From positions 558,001-622,000 of the forward strand of contig CABFPG010000002.1 of NCBI GenBank assembly GCA_902141825.1: a DNA stretch of 64,000 nucleotides, written 5' to 3'. The stretch is from Thalassocella blandensis. GTDB taxonomy: Bacteria > Pseudomonadota > Gammaproteobacteria > Pseudomonadales > Cellvibrionaceae. The position numbers and the translations under genes were made by a program. The stretch's first letter is position 1. Each line of letters opens with the position of its first letter. Below are positions 49,976 through 59,003 of the stretch, piece after piece. A model generated the notes under the pieces. The model was not told the origin of the DNA and ran no database searches. It worked only from the letters and a program-made list of their open reading frames with translations.

Positions 49976-51229
49976 CTATTGAAGCTGCTCCTTGATTTCT
50001 AGCTTCAAGGTCTTTTTCTGACTGGCGACCAACACCGGTCCATGAGATGCCTGCCAGTCACCGGAGGTAGATACCGCACTCCCCGTGGAGGAGACTCGGG
50101 CCACAATTTCTACCTGAGGAAAACTCGAAAGGTCCATACCTTGTGTCATCGCCATGGTTTGATCGAGGGTAATGGTTTCTGGCAGATCAGACACTCTGAC
50201 ACGCTGAATTGCCAAAGGCATTTTCGGTCCCTGCCAGGCCCTGGCATAAACAAATACCAGATCTTCCGGATTTAACTGCAGATCCTTGGCAACAGATACT
50301 TCCACTTTCAATGACAAACCCTGTGATTTCGGGGTTTCTTTCTGGCCATCACCAGTCTTTGCAAGTGCCATTTCCGCGCGGGAAATACCGGCGTTCAACA
50401 CCTTTGCAGACTGCGAATTAGGATCGAGCTGGGCCACCGCTTTTTGCCAATAATCTATGGCTACTGTGTAATCGCCCGATTGATAGGCATCAATCCCCGC
50501 AAGCCCCAGCGCTGTGGGCATTTCCGGTTGCATCTCCAAGGCTTCCTGAGTCTGCTGACGCACTTCCGGGGTGATGGTGTTACCCGCGCGCAGGAAAAGC
50601 GCCTGCGCCAGCTCCGCCTTTACTTCCGGGGCATTTGGTTCTACTTTCAAAAGTTCGCGAAACGCTCTCACGCCCTCCTCAAAATCCCCCATTTCGATAG
50701 AGGTCGTCGCCAGCAAATACCAGTTCTGAGTATTTAATGGCTTCTCTCTTAAACGCTCCTGCAGAGACTGCACCAGTTCTCCACCCAACTCTCGGCGCTC
50801 ATCTTCGATCACACTGCTGTTTTTCTGTATAGCCAGTTCGTAAATCTGCCAGTCGTCTTTTGCTCCCACAAAGCGATAGATCAACAAAACGGAAATTGGC
50901 AAAACAAAGAGCAGCCCCAATAAAGGCAGCCGACTTTTAAACGTTGAAATAATTGGCTGTTCACTGTTGAGATAACTATTGTTATTTTCCTCAACCAGCG
51001 TACGCTCAAGATCCTGCTTTAACTCATCATACTCTTCCGCGTCGATTTCTCCGCGTGTACGAGTTCTTTCCAGATCTTCAAAATGCTGCTGAAATACCTC
51101 TTCATTGCTATCTGCGTGTGTATGCTCCAGCAGCGCCTTTTTCTGCTTTTTACCAACAAAGAGTGTTGGCCAAAGAACAAAAATCGCCGCCAACAGTGAA
51201 AGCCCTAAATAAACCTGCCAAAATTCCAT
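49976..51229 (-). CDS. ccmI: cytochrome c biogenesis protein CcmI
   Basis: About 417 residues, a chaperone for apocytochrome c in System I maturation. Two N-terminal transmembrane helices (about residues 2-20 and 88-108) enclose a cytoplasmic loop with a heptad-like run; the periplasmic C-terminal half has TPR repeats (NWYLLATTSIEMGDFEEGVRAF, ALGLAGIDAYQSGDYTVAIDYW) and a beta-rich tail. The frame is open nine codons further up, but the ATG at 51229, with GAGGT upstream and MEFWQV as the family's typical beginning, is preferred. It follows ccmH by about 95 nt. Confidence 0.92.
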   Translation of the reverse strand: MEFWQVYLGLSLLAAIFVLWPTLFVGKKQKKALLEHTHADSNEEVFQQHFEDLERTRTRGEIDAEEYDELKQDLERTLVEENNNSYLNSEQPIISTFKSRLPLLGLLFVLPISVLLIYRFVGAKDDWQIYELAIQKNSSVIEDERRELGGELVQSLQERLREKPLNTQNWYLLATTSIEMGDFEEGVRAFRELLKVEPNAPEVKAELAQALFLRAGNTITPEVRQQTQEALEMQPEMPTALGLAGIDAYQSGDYTVAIDYWQKAVAQLDPNSQSAKVLNAGISRAEMALAKTGDGQKETPKSQGLSLKVEVSVAKDLQLNPEDLVFVYARAWQGPKMPLAIQRVRVSDLPETITLDQTMAMTQGMDLSSFPQVEIVARVSSTGSAVSTSGDWQASHGPVLVASQKKTLKLEIKEQLQ

Positions 51230-51323
51230 AGAACTGGAATACCTCAAATCAAACAATTGTTATTTGTGCGAGACCAATACGTAACGCACTTATGAATATT
51301 ACTCTGCGGTTAGCATCGCCACT

Positions 51324-51791
51324 TTATGGACGATTTTGATTTACCTCGTCGGTGTCATCTGCTTCAAGCTCTGGCTCACCTTCAACCACCACATTGACGC
51401 GAGACCTTTTCACCAAAATAGCGAAGAAAGCAATCACACCGATTCCCAATATCAACACCGGCCCCCACCAAAGCACAAAAGTATTACCTTGCATGGGCGG
51501 ACGGTACAACACAAAATCGCCGTAGCGATCCACCATATATTGTTTGATTTCAGTGTCGGTTTTGCCCTCTTTCAACAAGCGGACAACTTCAGCGCGCAAA
51601 TCAATGGAAATTTGAGAGTTCGAATCTGCCAGGTTTTGATTCTGGCACTTTGGACACCTCAATTCATAGGTCAACTGCTGGTAGCGTTGACGCTGCGATG
51701 GACTATCAAACTCATGGACATCCAGTGCCCACACCATTGCGCCATATGTGGCACACAATAAGAAAATGCAATGGTTAATTAATCGACTCAT
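51324..51791 (-). CDS. ccmH: cytochrome c biogenesis protein CcmH
   Basis: A 155-residue periplasmic thiol-oxidoreductase subunit, anchored by a C-terminal helix (about 106-126). Signal peptide about residues 1-22. The redox motif LRCPKCQ (about 43-49) reduces apocytochrome c cysteines before haem attachment. The DLRAEVVRLLKEG and YGDFVLYRPP segments are family hallmarks. It is followed by ccmI, but is separated from ccmG by phaZ and two tRNA genes. Confidence 0.95.
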   Translation of the reverse strand: MSRLINHCIFLLCATYGAMVWALDVHEFDSPSQRQRYQQLTYELRCPKCQNQNLADSNSQISIDLRAEVVRLLKEGKTDTEIKQYMVDRYGDFVLYRPPMQGNTFVLWWGPVLILGIGVIAFFAILVKRSRVNVVVEGEPELEADDTDEVNQNRP

Positions 51792-52105
51792 CTACCAACC
51801 TCAGATAAAAACCTGGCCAATGCTATTTGAAATTATTATTCGTTCATCTTCAAAGGCAGATAGTATAGCAACGAGTGGGGCTAAGGCTATCCAAGCTTTT
51901 ACTTTCGTTTAAACGCCAATCACAATGTTCGTAAAAACCACAACAACTAAAAACTGCGCTCTCACCTACACGACGAAATTGTTGATTTGCCGTCCAAATT
52001 CCCATCAAAAACACGATTTAGGAAAATTTCTTCATCGCAACAACAGAAAATTGCTACAAACTGTTGACCCGCTTAAGAATATCATTAAAATGGCGGCTCC
52101 TTTTC
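51792..52105. other. tRNA promoter region
   Basis: About 310 nt between divergent ccmH and tRNA-Val. The only feature singled out is the tRNA promoter at 52064-52091. Confidence 0.5.
52064..52098 (+). promoter_or_regulatory. sigma-70-like promoter of tRNA-Val/tRNA-Asp
   Basis: TTGACC at 52064-52069, a 16-nt spacer and TAAAAT at 52086-52091. The sequence after the -10 box is GGCGGCTCC, a GC-rich discriminator as seen at stringently controlled stable-RNA promoters. Start would be about 52098, 8 nt before tRNA-Val. Confidence 0.75.
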
Positions 52106-52181
52106 GGGTGGTTAGCTCAGTTGGGAGAGCGACGGCCTTACAAGCCGTAGGTCACAGGTTCGACCCCTGTACCACCCACCA
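52106..52181 (+). tRNA. tRNA-Val (TAC anticodon)
   Basis: A 76-nt tRNA with acceptor pair GGGTGGT/ACCACCC, an anticodon stem ACGGC/GCCGT enclosing CTTACAA (anticodon TAC), a T arm GGTTCGACCCC-type loop and an encoded CCA end (52179-52181). Confidence 0.98.
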
Positions 52182-52208
52182 AAAGGACATTCACTCTGTG
52201 AATAACGC

Positions 52209-52285
52209 GGCCCGGTAGTTCAGTTGGTTAGAATGCCGGCCTGTCACGCCGGAGGTCGAGGGTTCAAGTCCCTTCCGGGTCGCCA
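52209..52285 (+). tRNA. tRNA-Asp (GTC anticodon)
   Basis: A 77-nt tRNA with acceptor GGCCCGG/CCGGGTC, discriminator G, encoded CCA, anticodon loop CTGTCAC in a GCCGG/CCGGA-type stem and T loop GTTCAAGT. It is 27 nt after tRNA-Val and shares its promoter. Confidence 0.98.
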
Positions 52286-52332
52286 AATACAAAAAAAGCC
52301 CCTTACGCAAGTAAGGGGCTTTTTTTGTATTT
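52285..52332 (+). terminator. terminator of tRNA operon
   Basis: A perfect 22-bp inverted repeat (52285-52306 with 52311-52332) with GCAA loop; core GCCCCTTAC/GTAAGGGGC flanked by A7 and T7, so a bidirectional-looking rho-independent terminator. Confidence 0.93.
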
Positions 52333-52577
52333 GCATATTCGAAATAACGCGAATGCTATGCGCAGGGTTCACAAATTCGTCAGGAACGAATTTGCACTGC
52401 GAAGCAGCCCCGCAGGGGTGGCAGCCATGGATGGCTGACATGAACTCCCTTCCAAAATACACCACCCAATAAGAACAAAATCCCCAACGCAAGTAAGGGG
52501 CTTTTTTTATATTTGCATATTCGAAATAACGCGAATGCTATGCGCAGGGTTCACAAATTCGTCAGGAACGAATTTGC
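52305..52577. repeat. 91-bp direct repeat pair with REP-like palindromes
   Basis: Copies at 52305-52395 and 52487-52577 differ at one base. Each starts in the loop or 3' arm of the tRNA terminator and ends with a hairpin of 9-bp arms (CAAATTCGT/ACGAATTTG; 52372-52394 and 52554-52576). The 91 nt between them hold further palindromes: CCCC-GCA-GGGG (52408-52418) and CAGCCAT/ATGGCTG (52422-52437). In copy 2 the left arm of the terminator has decayed. Confidence 0.9.
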
Positions 52578-52591
52578 TCCCATCAAATTTT

Positions 52592-53893
52592 CTATGTACT
52601 TTTAATCACTTTTGGATAGGCGGCCTGGTATTTCGCCTCTTTCGACTTATCAAAATTAGAGCGAATAAACTCTTTGATTCTAGGCTGTATTTCCGTGCGG
52701 AAACGTTTGCCACTAAAAACACCGTAATGCCCAACACCCTGCTGGATATAATCCACTTTTTTATCATCGGGAATATTGGAACATAAATCATGAGCGGCCT
52801 GCGTCTGACCAATACCGGAGATATCGTCGTTCTCGCCCTCCACTGTCATTAACGCAACATCCTTAATTGCATGCGTATTCACCCGCTTACCACGATGCTC
52901 AAAAGTGCCTTCCGGAATTTTATGCTCCTGAAAAATATCTTTAATCGTCTGCAGATAAAACTCTTCCGTTAAATCGAGTACGGAAAGATATTCATTGTAA
53001 AACTCCGTGTGCTTATTGGCGCTGTCACAATCACCTTCAACAAGATGATCAAAATATTCTTTGTGAGCCAGGACATGACGATCCTGATTCATCGTAATAA
53101 AGCCGCCCAACTGTAAAAAGCCAGGGTAAACCCTGCGCATAACACCCTTATTAGGCCACGGCACAGAATAAATCATATTTTCCTTGAACCAGGAATAACT
53201 TCGCTCCATCGCAATATTATTTGGTACTGTGGGCGAAAGACGAGTATCAATTGGCGACCCCATGTATGTCATGGTTGAAGGCAGAAAATCACTCTTCTGT
53301 TCAGATAGCAACGCAATAGCGGCTAGAACCGGGGGACCAGGCTGGCAAATACCAATGACGTGCGCATCGGGGCCAACACATTCAAGCATGTCAATGAAGT
53401 AATCAATGTAGTCATTGAGATCAAAATGCCCCTTACTGAGAGGCACCTCACGAGCATCGGCCCAATCAGTTACATACACTTCGTGCTCTGGTAAAAATGC
53501 CTCAACCGTAGAGCGCAACAAGGTCGCATAATGGCCCGATAACGGCGCTACAAGAAGTACCCGAGGATCAACTTTGTCTTTTTGTCTGGCACTGTCCTTC
53601 GCCTCCGCATCCCGCTCAAAATGCAGTAAACGAGCAAAAGGTTTTTGCCACACTACACGCTCTTTAATTGGCACGGGATAACCGTTAATCATGGTTTCGT
53701 GGAGTCGCCAGGCAGGTTTTTCGTAGCGACGGGTAAGAGATTCAAAAACATCGCAGGCCGCAGAGATGTTTTTACCGGCCCAGGTATAAGACATGGGATT
53801 GAGTGGCGACTGATACAGCCGCTTATTTATGTCGACCCACTGCCGGATCGGAGCGATGGCAGCATGACTAAGTTCAAAAGCGTGATACAACAT
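52592..53893 (-). CDS. phaZ: intracellular polyhydroxyalkanoate depolymerase
   Basis: A 433-residue alpha/beta-hydrolase that breaks down storage PHB in the cytoplasm. It has the intracellular (PhaZ1-type) features: no signal peptide, and a lipase-box variant with cysteine nucleophile, GICQPGP (about residues 180-186), with Asp and His expected in VEGENDDISG (about 356-365) and QGVGHYGVF (about 387-395). GGGGGTG precedes the ATG. It sits alone inside the ccm gene cluster between ccmG and the tRNA pair. It implies the cell stores polyester; phaC synthase is not in the window. Confidence 0.92.
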   Translation of the reverse strand: MLYHAFELSHAAIAPIRQWVDINKRLYQSPLNPMSYTWAGKNISAACDVFESLTRRYEKPAWRLHETMINGYPVPIKERVVWQKPFARLLHFERDAEAKDSARQKDKVDPRVLLVAPLSGHYATLLRSTVEAFLPEHEVYVTDWADAREVPLSKGHFDLNDYIDYFIDMLECVGPDAHVIGICQPGPPVLAAIALLSEQKSDFLPSTMTYMGSPIDTRLSPTVPNNIAMERSYSWFKENMIYSVPWPNKGVMRRVYPGFLQLGGFITMNQDRHVLAHKEYFDHLVEGDCDSANKHTEFYNEYLSVLDLTEEFYLQTIKDIFQEHKIPEGTFEHRGKRVNTHAIKDVALMTVEGENDDISGIGQTQAAHDLCSNIPDDKKVDYIQQGVGHYGVFSGKRFRTEIQPRIKEFIRSNFDKSKEAKYQAAYPKVIKST

Positions 53894-54020
53894 AAAACAC
53901 CCCCAAGGTTCGCAGGCTTATAGTTGATCATAGCACAAACATGCTGCACCGCACCAATTTTGTACACTTTAAATACAAAACGTTCTACCAAAAGGCCCTA
54001 ATTGAGCCGTAAGACCAGGC

Positions 54021-54599
54021 CTACTGGATCATTAGAGGCGCAAGCGTACCCTTCCAGACCTGTTCATTAACTTCGCCAACATGGCGGTATTTGACGATCC
54101 CGTTGGCATCAATAACGAAGGTTTCAGGTGCACCGTACACCCCCAAATCTAACCCTAAGCGGCCTTCCTGGTCGACGATCGTCAACGCATAAGGATTTCC
54201 AAGCTTATTCAACCATTTTCGAGCTGCTTCATCTTCATCCTTGTAATTAATGCTGACAATTTTCACTCCGCGCTCAGCCAACTTCATCAAATAGGGATGC
54301 TCTACCTGGCAGGTATAGCACCAGGTGGCCCAAATATTGAGAAGATAGGGCTCACCCTTGAGGTCGTTATGAGTGACCAGTTCAGGCCCATCCCCACCCT
54401 GCTCTTCTGTTTCTGCAGACGTTTCCTCGACATTAAGTAAAGGTAAGCTGAAGGCGGGCATCGGCTTATCAATTAATGCGGATGGCAATTCGTTGGGGTC
54501 CAGCTTTAAGCCCCACCCTAAAAATCCAGCCAACACCAGAAACACTCCCAGCGGGATAAACAGCTTCAGTCTGGATGACGACTTTTCTTCTTCTTGCAT
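54021..54599 (-). CDS. ccmG: thioredoxin-like CcmG/DsbE
   Basis: A 192-residue periplasmic thioredoxin anchored by an N-terminal helix (about residues 12-31). It keeps CcmH and apocytochrome c cysteines reduced in haem attachment. The active site reads WCYTC (in WATWCYTCQVEH), with Tyr where Pro is usual. The GVYGAPETF segment is a CcmG hallmark. The frame is open to a TTG at 54614; the ATG at 54599, with GGAG ten bases upstream, is preferred. It follows ccmF by about 20 nt. Confidence 0.93.
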   Translation of the reverse strand: MQEEEKSSSRLKLFIPLGVFLVLAGFLGWGLKLDPNELPSALIDKPMPAFSLPLLNVEETSAETEEQGGDGPELVTHNDLKGEPYLLNIWATWCYTCQVEHPYLMKLAERGVKIVSINYKDEDEAARKWLNKLGNPYALTIVDQEGRLGLDLGVYGAPETFVIDANGIVKYRHVGEVNEQVWKGTLAPLMIQ

Positions 54600-54618
54600 C
54601 AGGTTTAACTCCAACCCT

Positions 54619-56664
54619 TTAATTTGAATCTGGTATTACTTGAGTGGAAGGTTTCACAGGTGCCGATGCTCCCGACTTTTGCGACTTGGCAACCTTAGCG
54701 GTGTGTTTTTTTGCTTCCAGCTCATCTTTCGCTCGAGCCAATTTATAACGCTTGTCCGTAATGGCAATAGCCCCGCCCAGAGCAATAAAAATTGCCCCCA
54801 GCCATATCCATCGAACAAATGGTTTATAGTGAATGCGCATCGCGTAGTCAGTATTATTTAACTGCTCGCCAATCGCGACGTATAAATCACGGAAAAAACC
54901 CGCGTCTATCGCAGCTTCGGTCATCACGTTACCGCCTGAAAAATACTGTCTTTTTTGCGGTTCAAGCACTGCGATTTTCTCGTCTCCAGAGCGTACAATA
55001 ACCTCACCAACGTTGGCCATATAATTAGGCCCGCGCTCCCTTCGTACATCGGATAATTCATAACTTAAAAAACCAAGCTCTACCGGTGTGCCAATGGTCA
55101 TTCGCACATCACGCTGCTCACTGTAAATGGACGTTAGCGAAGCCCCTAAAACAGCCAAACCAAAGCCGATATGCGCGAGAGTCATCCCGTAATAGCTGGC
55201 GGACAATCGAAGCAAACCACCACCGAAACTTCCGGCATTTCGCGTTTTCCGCCAGACATCGAGTAAGGACGAGACGATTACCCAGGAACCCAGCGTAATT
55301 GCGATAGCCGCACTGATATAGTATGGACCTTCCAGCAAGCCTGGAATCACAGTCCCCAAAAACACGCTGATCAGGAAGCTGATAATTTGCCATTTACGAA
55401 TATTGGAAAAACTGGTGCGCTTCCAGTTCAGCATAATGCCAGTACCCATAATCGCGGCGACTAACGCCATCGCCTTGACGAAATACACGTTAAACCAGGG
55501 GGCACCTACCGATATTTTCCCCATATTTAACGCTTCGGATATGAGCGGGAATAAAGTTCCCAGCAAAACAAAACTCACTGTCACGACCATAATAATCGAG
55601 TTGAACAGCAAGAAAGCTTCTCGAGACAACCATTTAAAACCGGCCACACTTTTCACTTCGGGTGCTCGCCAGGCAAAAAGAGCCAAGGACCCGCCGACTA
55701 CCGCTAGCAAAAAGCCCAGAATAAACACACCGCGCTCAGGGTCTGAAGCAAAAGCATGCACGGAAGTTAACACACCGGAACGCACTAAAAACGTCCCTAG
55801 CAGACTCAATGAAAAAGTAAAAATTGCCAGCAGCAGTGTCCAGTTTTTAAAGGAGCCACGCTTCTCTGTCATCGCCAGCGAATGAATCAACGCAGTTCCC
55901 ACCAGCCAGGGCATAAACGACGCGTTTTCAACAGGGTCCCAAAACCACCAGCCTCCCCAGCCGAGTTCATAGTAAGCCCACCAACTCCCCAGTGCGATGC
56001 CAAGTGTTAAGAAACTCCACGCGAGATTTGTCCATGGACGAGACCAGCGCGCCCAGGCACTGTCTAAGCGACCGGACAGTAACGCGGAAATAGCAAAAGC
56101 AAATACCACGGAAAATCCGACATAGCCCATATACAAAACAGGCGGATGAATGATCATGCCAAAATCCTGTAATAGAGGATTCAAGTCCTGACCATCGGAA
56201 GGCATGAGAGGCAAAATCCGCTCAAAGGGGTTAGAGGTGATGAGCGTGAAAGATAAAAACCCTACCAGAATCATCCCCAATACAGACAACACACGCGCAA
56301 TGATGTCTAACGGTAGACGTTTACTAAAAACACTGACAGCGAAGGTCCATCCAGCCAGCATTAAAATCCATAATAAAATTGAACCTTCATGCCCGCCCCA
56401 CACGGCGGTGAGCTTATAATAGGAAGGCAACAAAGAATTGGAGTGGTTTGCAACATACTTTACAGAAAAGTCATCAACGTAAAACGACCACGACAGAATG
56501 ACAAACGAAGCTGTTACAAACACCATGATACCCGCTGCCAGCGAACGGGCCGACGACATCCAAACAATCTTCCCATTAAATGTTCCAGCCATAGGCACTA
56601 CAGCCATCACCAGAGACAACAAAAAGGCAATGATTAAACAAAGCTGACCATACTCAGGAATCAT
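54619..56664 (-). CDS. ccmF: haem lyase subunit CcmF
   Basis: A 681-residue membrane protein with about 15 helices that attaches haem to apocytochrome c with CcmH. It carries the WWD haem-handling motif WGGWWFWDPVENASFMPWL (about residues 233-251) and the earlier WGGHEGSILLW. Long periplasmic C-terminal loop at about 530-610. Length fits CcmF. Its start overlaps ccmE by 11 nt and ccmG follows closely, so the genes are coupled. Confidence 0.96.
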   Translation of the reverse strand: MIPEYGQLCLIIAFLLSLVMAVVPMAGTFNGKIVWMSSARSLAAGIMVFVTASFVILSWSFYVDDFSVKYVANHSNSLLPSYYKLTAVWGGHEGSILLWILMLAGWTFAVSVFSKRLPLDIIARVLSVLGMILVGFLSFTLITSNPFERILPLMPSDGQDLNPLLQDFGMIIHPPVLYMGYVGFSVVFAFAISALLSGRLDSAWARWSRPWTNLAWSFLTLGIALGSWWAYYELGWGGWWFWDPVENASFMPWLVGTALIHSLAMTEKRGSFKNWTLLLAIFTFSLSLLGTFLVRSGVLTSVHAFASDPERGVFILGFLLAVVGGSLALFAWRAPEVKSVAGFKWLSREAFLLFNSIIMVVTVSFVLLGTLFPLISEALNMGKISVGAPWFNVYFVKAMALVAAIMGTGIMLNWKRTSFSNIRKWQIISFLISVFLGTVIPGLLEGPYYISAAIAITLGSWVIVSSLLDVWRKTRNAGSFGGGLLRLSASYYGMTLAHIGFGLAVLGASLTSIYSEQRDVRMTIGTPVELGFLSYELSDVRRERGPNYMANVGEVIVRSGDEKIAVLEPQKRQYFSGGNVMTEAAIDAGFFRDLYVAIGEQLNNTDYAMRIHYKPFVRWIWLGAIFIALGGAIAITDKRYKLARAKDELEAKKHTAKVAKSQKSGASAPVKPSTQVIPDSN

Positions 56665-57130
56665 ATTTTATTTCTCCGCAGGTCGCTGTGTGCTCTTTGT
56701 AGTCCGGGGATTTTTGTTGCATGGCATCGGCAACTTCGGGAGGCATATACGTCTCATCGTGCTTTGCCAGCACTTCTGTTGCATTGAAAATCCCCTGATG
56801 GTCAACCTGCCCGGTTAATACTGCCGCTTCTCCCTCAGAGAAAAGATCCGGCAGCAGGCCTTCATAGTGAACCGGCAGTACAGATGCACCGTCCGTCACG
56901 CTGAATGCAACTTTTAAACTTTTATCGTCGCGCACGACAGAGCCAGGTACTACACAGCCCCCTGCGCGAATTGTTTTATCCAAGGGTGCTTCGCCGTTGA
57001 CGATTTTAGTCGGCGGATAAAACAGATTCATATTTTCCTGCAATGCATAAAGTACCAAGCCGACACCGACAGAGCTGGCCAAAACAATAAATAAAACAAG
57101 ATATAAGCGTTGTTTTCTAACCGGGTGCAT
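56654..57130 (-). CDS. ccmE: haem chaperone CcmE
   Basis: A 158-residue periplasmic OB-fold protein held by one N-terminal helix (about residues 8-28). It covalently carries haem on a His, here in AKHDETYMPPEV (about residues 125-136), and passes it to CcmF. It overlaps ccmF by 11 nt and follows ccmD by 8 nt. Confidence 0.96.
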   Translation of the reverse strand: MHPVRKQRLYLVLFIVLASSVGVGLVLYALQENMNLFYPPTKIVNGEAPLDKTIRAGGCVVPGSVVRDDKSLKVAFSVTDGASVLPVHYEGLLPDLFSEGEAAVLTGQVDHQGIFNATEVLAKHDETYMPPEVADAMQQKSPDYKEHTATCGEIKYDS

Positions 57131-57138
57131 AAGGCCTC

Positions 57139-57393
57139 TTAAACGGATGATTCTGTGGCATGAGTATCGGAAGATGCTGCAGAGGGTTGAGCATCGGCTT
57201 TATTCTGTGCGGCGCTCTGCATAGATCGTTTTGCGATAGACCCCTGCTGCTTGAAGAAGTTTTCTCTAGCAAAGTAGAAAAGGATCAACAAAATAAAAAT
57301 AGCCGAAAATGTGATCCCGTACGCTGACCAGACATAAGGGCCATGCCCGTTCATCCAAAATAGATCCGATAGTGATTCAAATTGAAAATTCAT
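57139..57393 (-). CDS. ccmD: haem exporter protein CcmD
   Basis: An 84-residue single-pass membrane protein (helix about residues 18-40) needed to release holo-CcmE from the CcmABC complex. The N-terminal FWMNGHGPYVWSAYG is the family signature. The C-terminal ~40 residues are polar (Gln, Ala, Ser rich). Located between ccmC (24 nt) and ccmE. Confidence 0.93.
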   Translation of the reverse strand: MNFQFESLSDLFWMNGHGPYVWSAYGITFSAIFILLILFYFARENFFKQQGSIAKRSMQSAAQNKADAQPSAASSDTHATESSV

Positions 57394-57417
57394 AATTAGT
57401 ATCTTGTTAGTAGCGTT

Positions 57418-58161
57418 TTAAACACGAGCTGCAACCAGCTCTTGCACCCAGCGCGTTTTTTTCTCTCTTTTCAACACTTCCAGACGTGTAAACAGCAATA
57501 CCACCCAGGCGAAAACAAAATAAAACGCTACGATCATGAAAATAAGTGGATATGCCATGCTAGGCGAGATTGAAGAAGCTTCGGTCAGTTTCAAGGTGGC
57601 GGGCTGGTGCAGTGTGTACCACCAATCGACAGATTTATAGATAATAGGAATGTTTACCATACCGACCAAAGCTAAAATTGCACAGGTTTTGTCGGCTGCA
57701 TCCTGCTGGCGATAAGCTTCCTGCAAAGCAATGATGCCCAGGTACAGAAAAAACAACACCAGCATCGATGTAATTCTCGCATCCCATTCCCACCAGGTTC
57801 CCCACGTAGGCTTGCCCCAGATAGCCCCCGTAACAAGCCCGACAAACGTCAGCACAGCCCCGATGGGGGCGACCGATTTCATGACCATGAAAGATAGCTT
57901 CATGCGCCAGATTAAACCGATAGCGCCACAAATAGCCATTACGTAGTAACCGGCCATCGAAACTATCGCTCCAGGAACATGAATAAAAATAATACGGTAA
58001 CTGTTGCCCTGCTTGAAATCACTGGGAGCAATCATCAACCCCCAAACAGCGCCAAACAGCAACATGGAAAGAGACACCAGCCCCAGCCAAAACACCCAGG
58101 GTGAAGTTTTATCGAAGAACCATCGGGGACTACCTAAGCGGTGAAACCATTGCCAAGCCAA
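57418..58161 (-). CDS. ccmC: haem exporter permease CcmC
   Basis: A 247-residue six-helix protein that loads haem onto CcmE. The WWD motif is WGTWWEWDARITSMLVLF (about residues 119-136), flanked by conserved His at about 60 and 184. Start is TTG (MAWQWFHRLG) with GAGAGG eight bases upstream. A 150-nt gap separates it from ccmB, unlike the tight spacing elsewhere in the operon. Confidence 0.95.
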   Translation of the reverse strand: MAWQWFHRLGSPRWFFDKTSPWVFWLGLVSLSMLLFGAVWGLMIAPSDFKQGNSYRIIFIHVPGAIVSMAGYYVMAICGAIGLIWRMKLSFMVMKSVAPIGAVLTFVGLVTGAIWGKPTWGTWWEWDARITSMLVLFFLYLGIIALQEAYRQQDAADKTCAILALVGMVNIPIIYKSVDWWYTLHQPATLKLTEASSISPSMAYPLIFMIVAFYFVFAWVVLLFTRLEVLKREKKTRWVQELVAARV

Positions 58162-58313
58162 TTTGTTGCCTCTCTTCTCTAAGTATTGTTTTATGAATTA
58201 TTTCTTTTATCGTTATTGTTAAATATTAGTAGTTGTATACACATGGCCAAACATAAACTGCTAGGCCTTAGCTTTAGCCAGACAATCGGACACAACCACT
58301 ATTTTGGCAACAC

Positions 58314-59003
58314 TTAACTGCTAACGCTGATGCGCAAGGCCCCGGCTGCAGCCAGCGGCGCCAAGACCAAGGCTAACACTAAAAAGGCTGCTAGCGTTGC
58401 CAGCTGTCCGGTAATAGCGAAACCATCGATTGCATTGCGCACTGCAGCGGAACCAAAGATTAACACCGGCACATAAAGCGGCATAATGATGAGGGATAAT
58501 AACAGCCCTCCTCGTCGTAATGCCACTGTTAGCGCGGCACCGATCGAACCGATAAGACTCAGTGCTCCGGTCCCCAAAAACAGCGAAATGATGAGCGGCC
58601 AATAGCCCTCTGCAGGCAATGACATCATTAAACCGAGCACTGGCGCTAACAGCGTCAATGGCAACCCGGTAATCATCCAGTGCACAAACACTTTCACCAG
58701 TACCACCCAGTACAGAGGTTGCCCACTGACAATCACCTGCTCCAGACTGCCGTCTTCAAAATCACTTTGAAATAAACGATCCAGAGACAGCAAGGTGGCA
58801 AGCAGCGCAATGATCCAGATAATGCCCGGCCCCAGAATTTGCAGCACTTCTGCCTGAGGGCTTACACCCAGAGGGACAAACACAATAATGCAAAGAAAAA
58901 AGATAATCGGATTCGCAAGATCACCGCGATTGCGAAAGCCAATGGTAAATTCGCGACGTAAGGTTTGCCCCAGCAAATGTCCCAGACCTGGTAATTCAAT
59001 CAT
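58314..59003 (-). CDS. ccmB: haem exporter permease CcmB
   Basis: A 229-residue six-helix membrane subunit of the CcmAB ABC transporter, which drives release of haem-loaded CcmE. The short periplasmic and cytoplasmic loops and the Q-x-x-x-x-GxLEQ-like DFEDGSLEQV segment (about residues 81-90) fit CcmB. Its ATG overlaps the ccmA stop by four bases. Confidence 0.95.
   Translation of the reverse strand: MIELPGLGHLLGQTLRREFTIGFRNRGDLANPIIFFLCIIVFVPLGVSPQAEVLQILGPGIIWIIALLATLLSLDRLFQSDFEDGSLEQVIVSGQPLYWVVLVKVFVHWMITGLPLTLLAPVLGLMMSLPAEGYWPLIISLFLGTGALSLIGSIGAALTVALRRGGLLLSLIIMPLYVPVLIFGSAAVRNAIDGFAITGQLATLAAFLVLALVLAPLAAAGALRISVSS

Noticed and set aside
52224-52492. overlapping frames through tRNA-Asp and the repeat
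   Set aside because: They cross a tRNA gene and its terminator; not coding.
52305-52577. attachment-site pair of an integrated element
   Set aside because: The repeats are 182 nt apart, do not include the tRNA 3' end sequence, and enclose no integrase or cargo.
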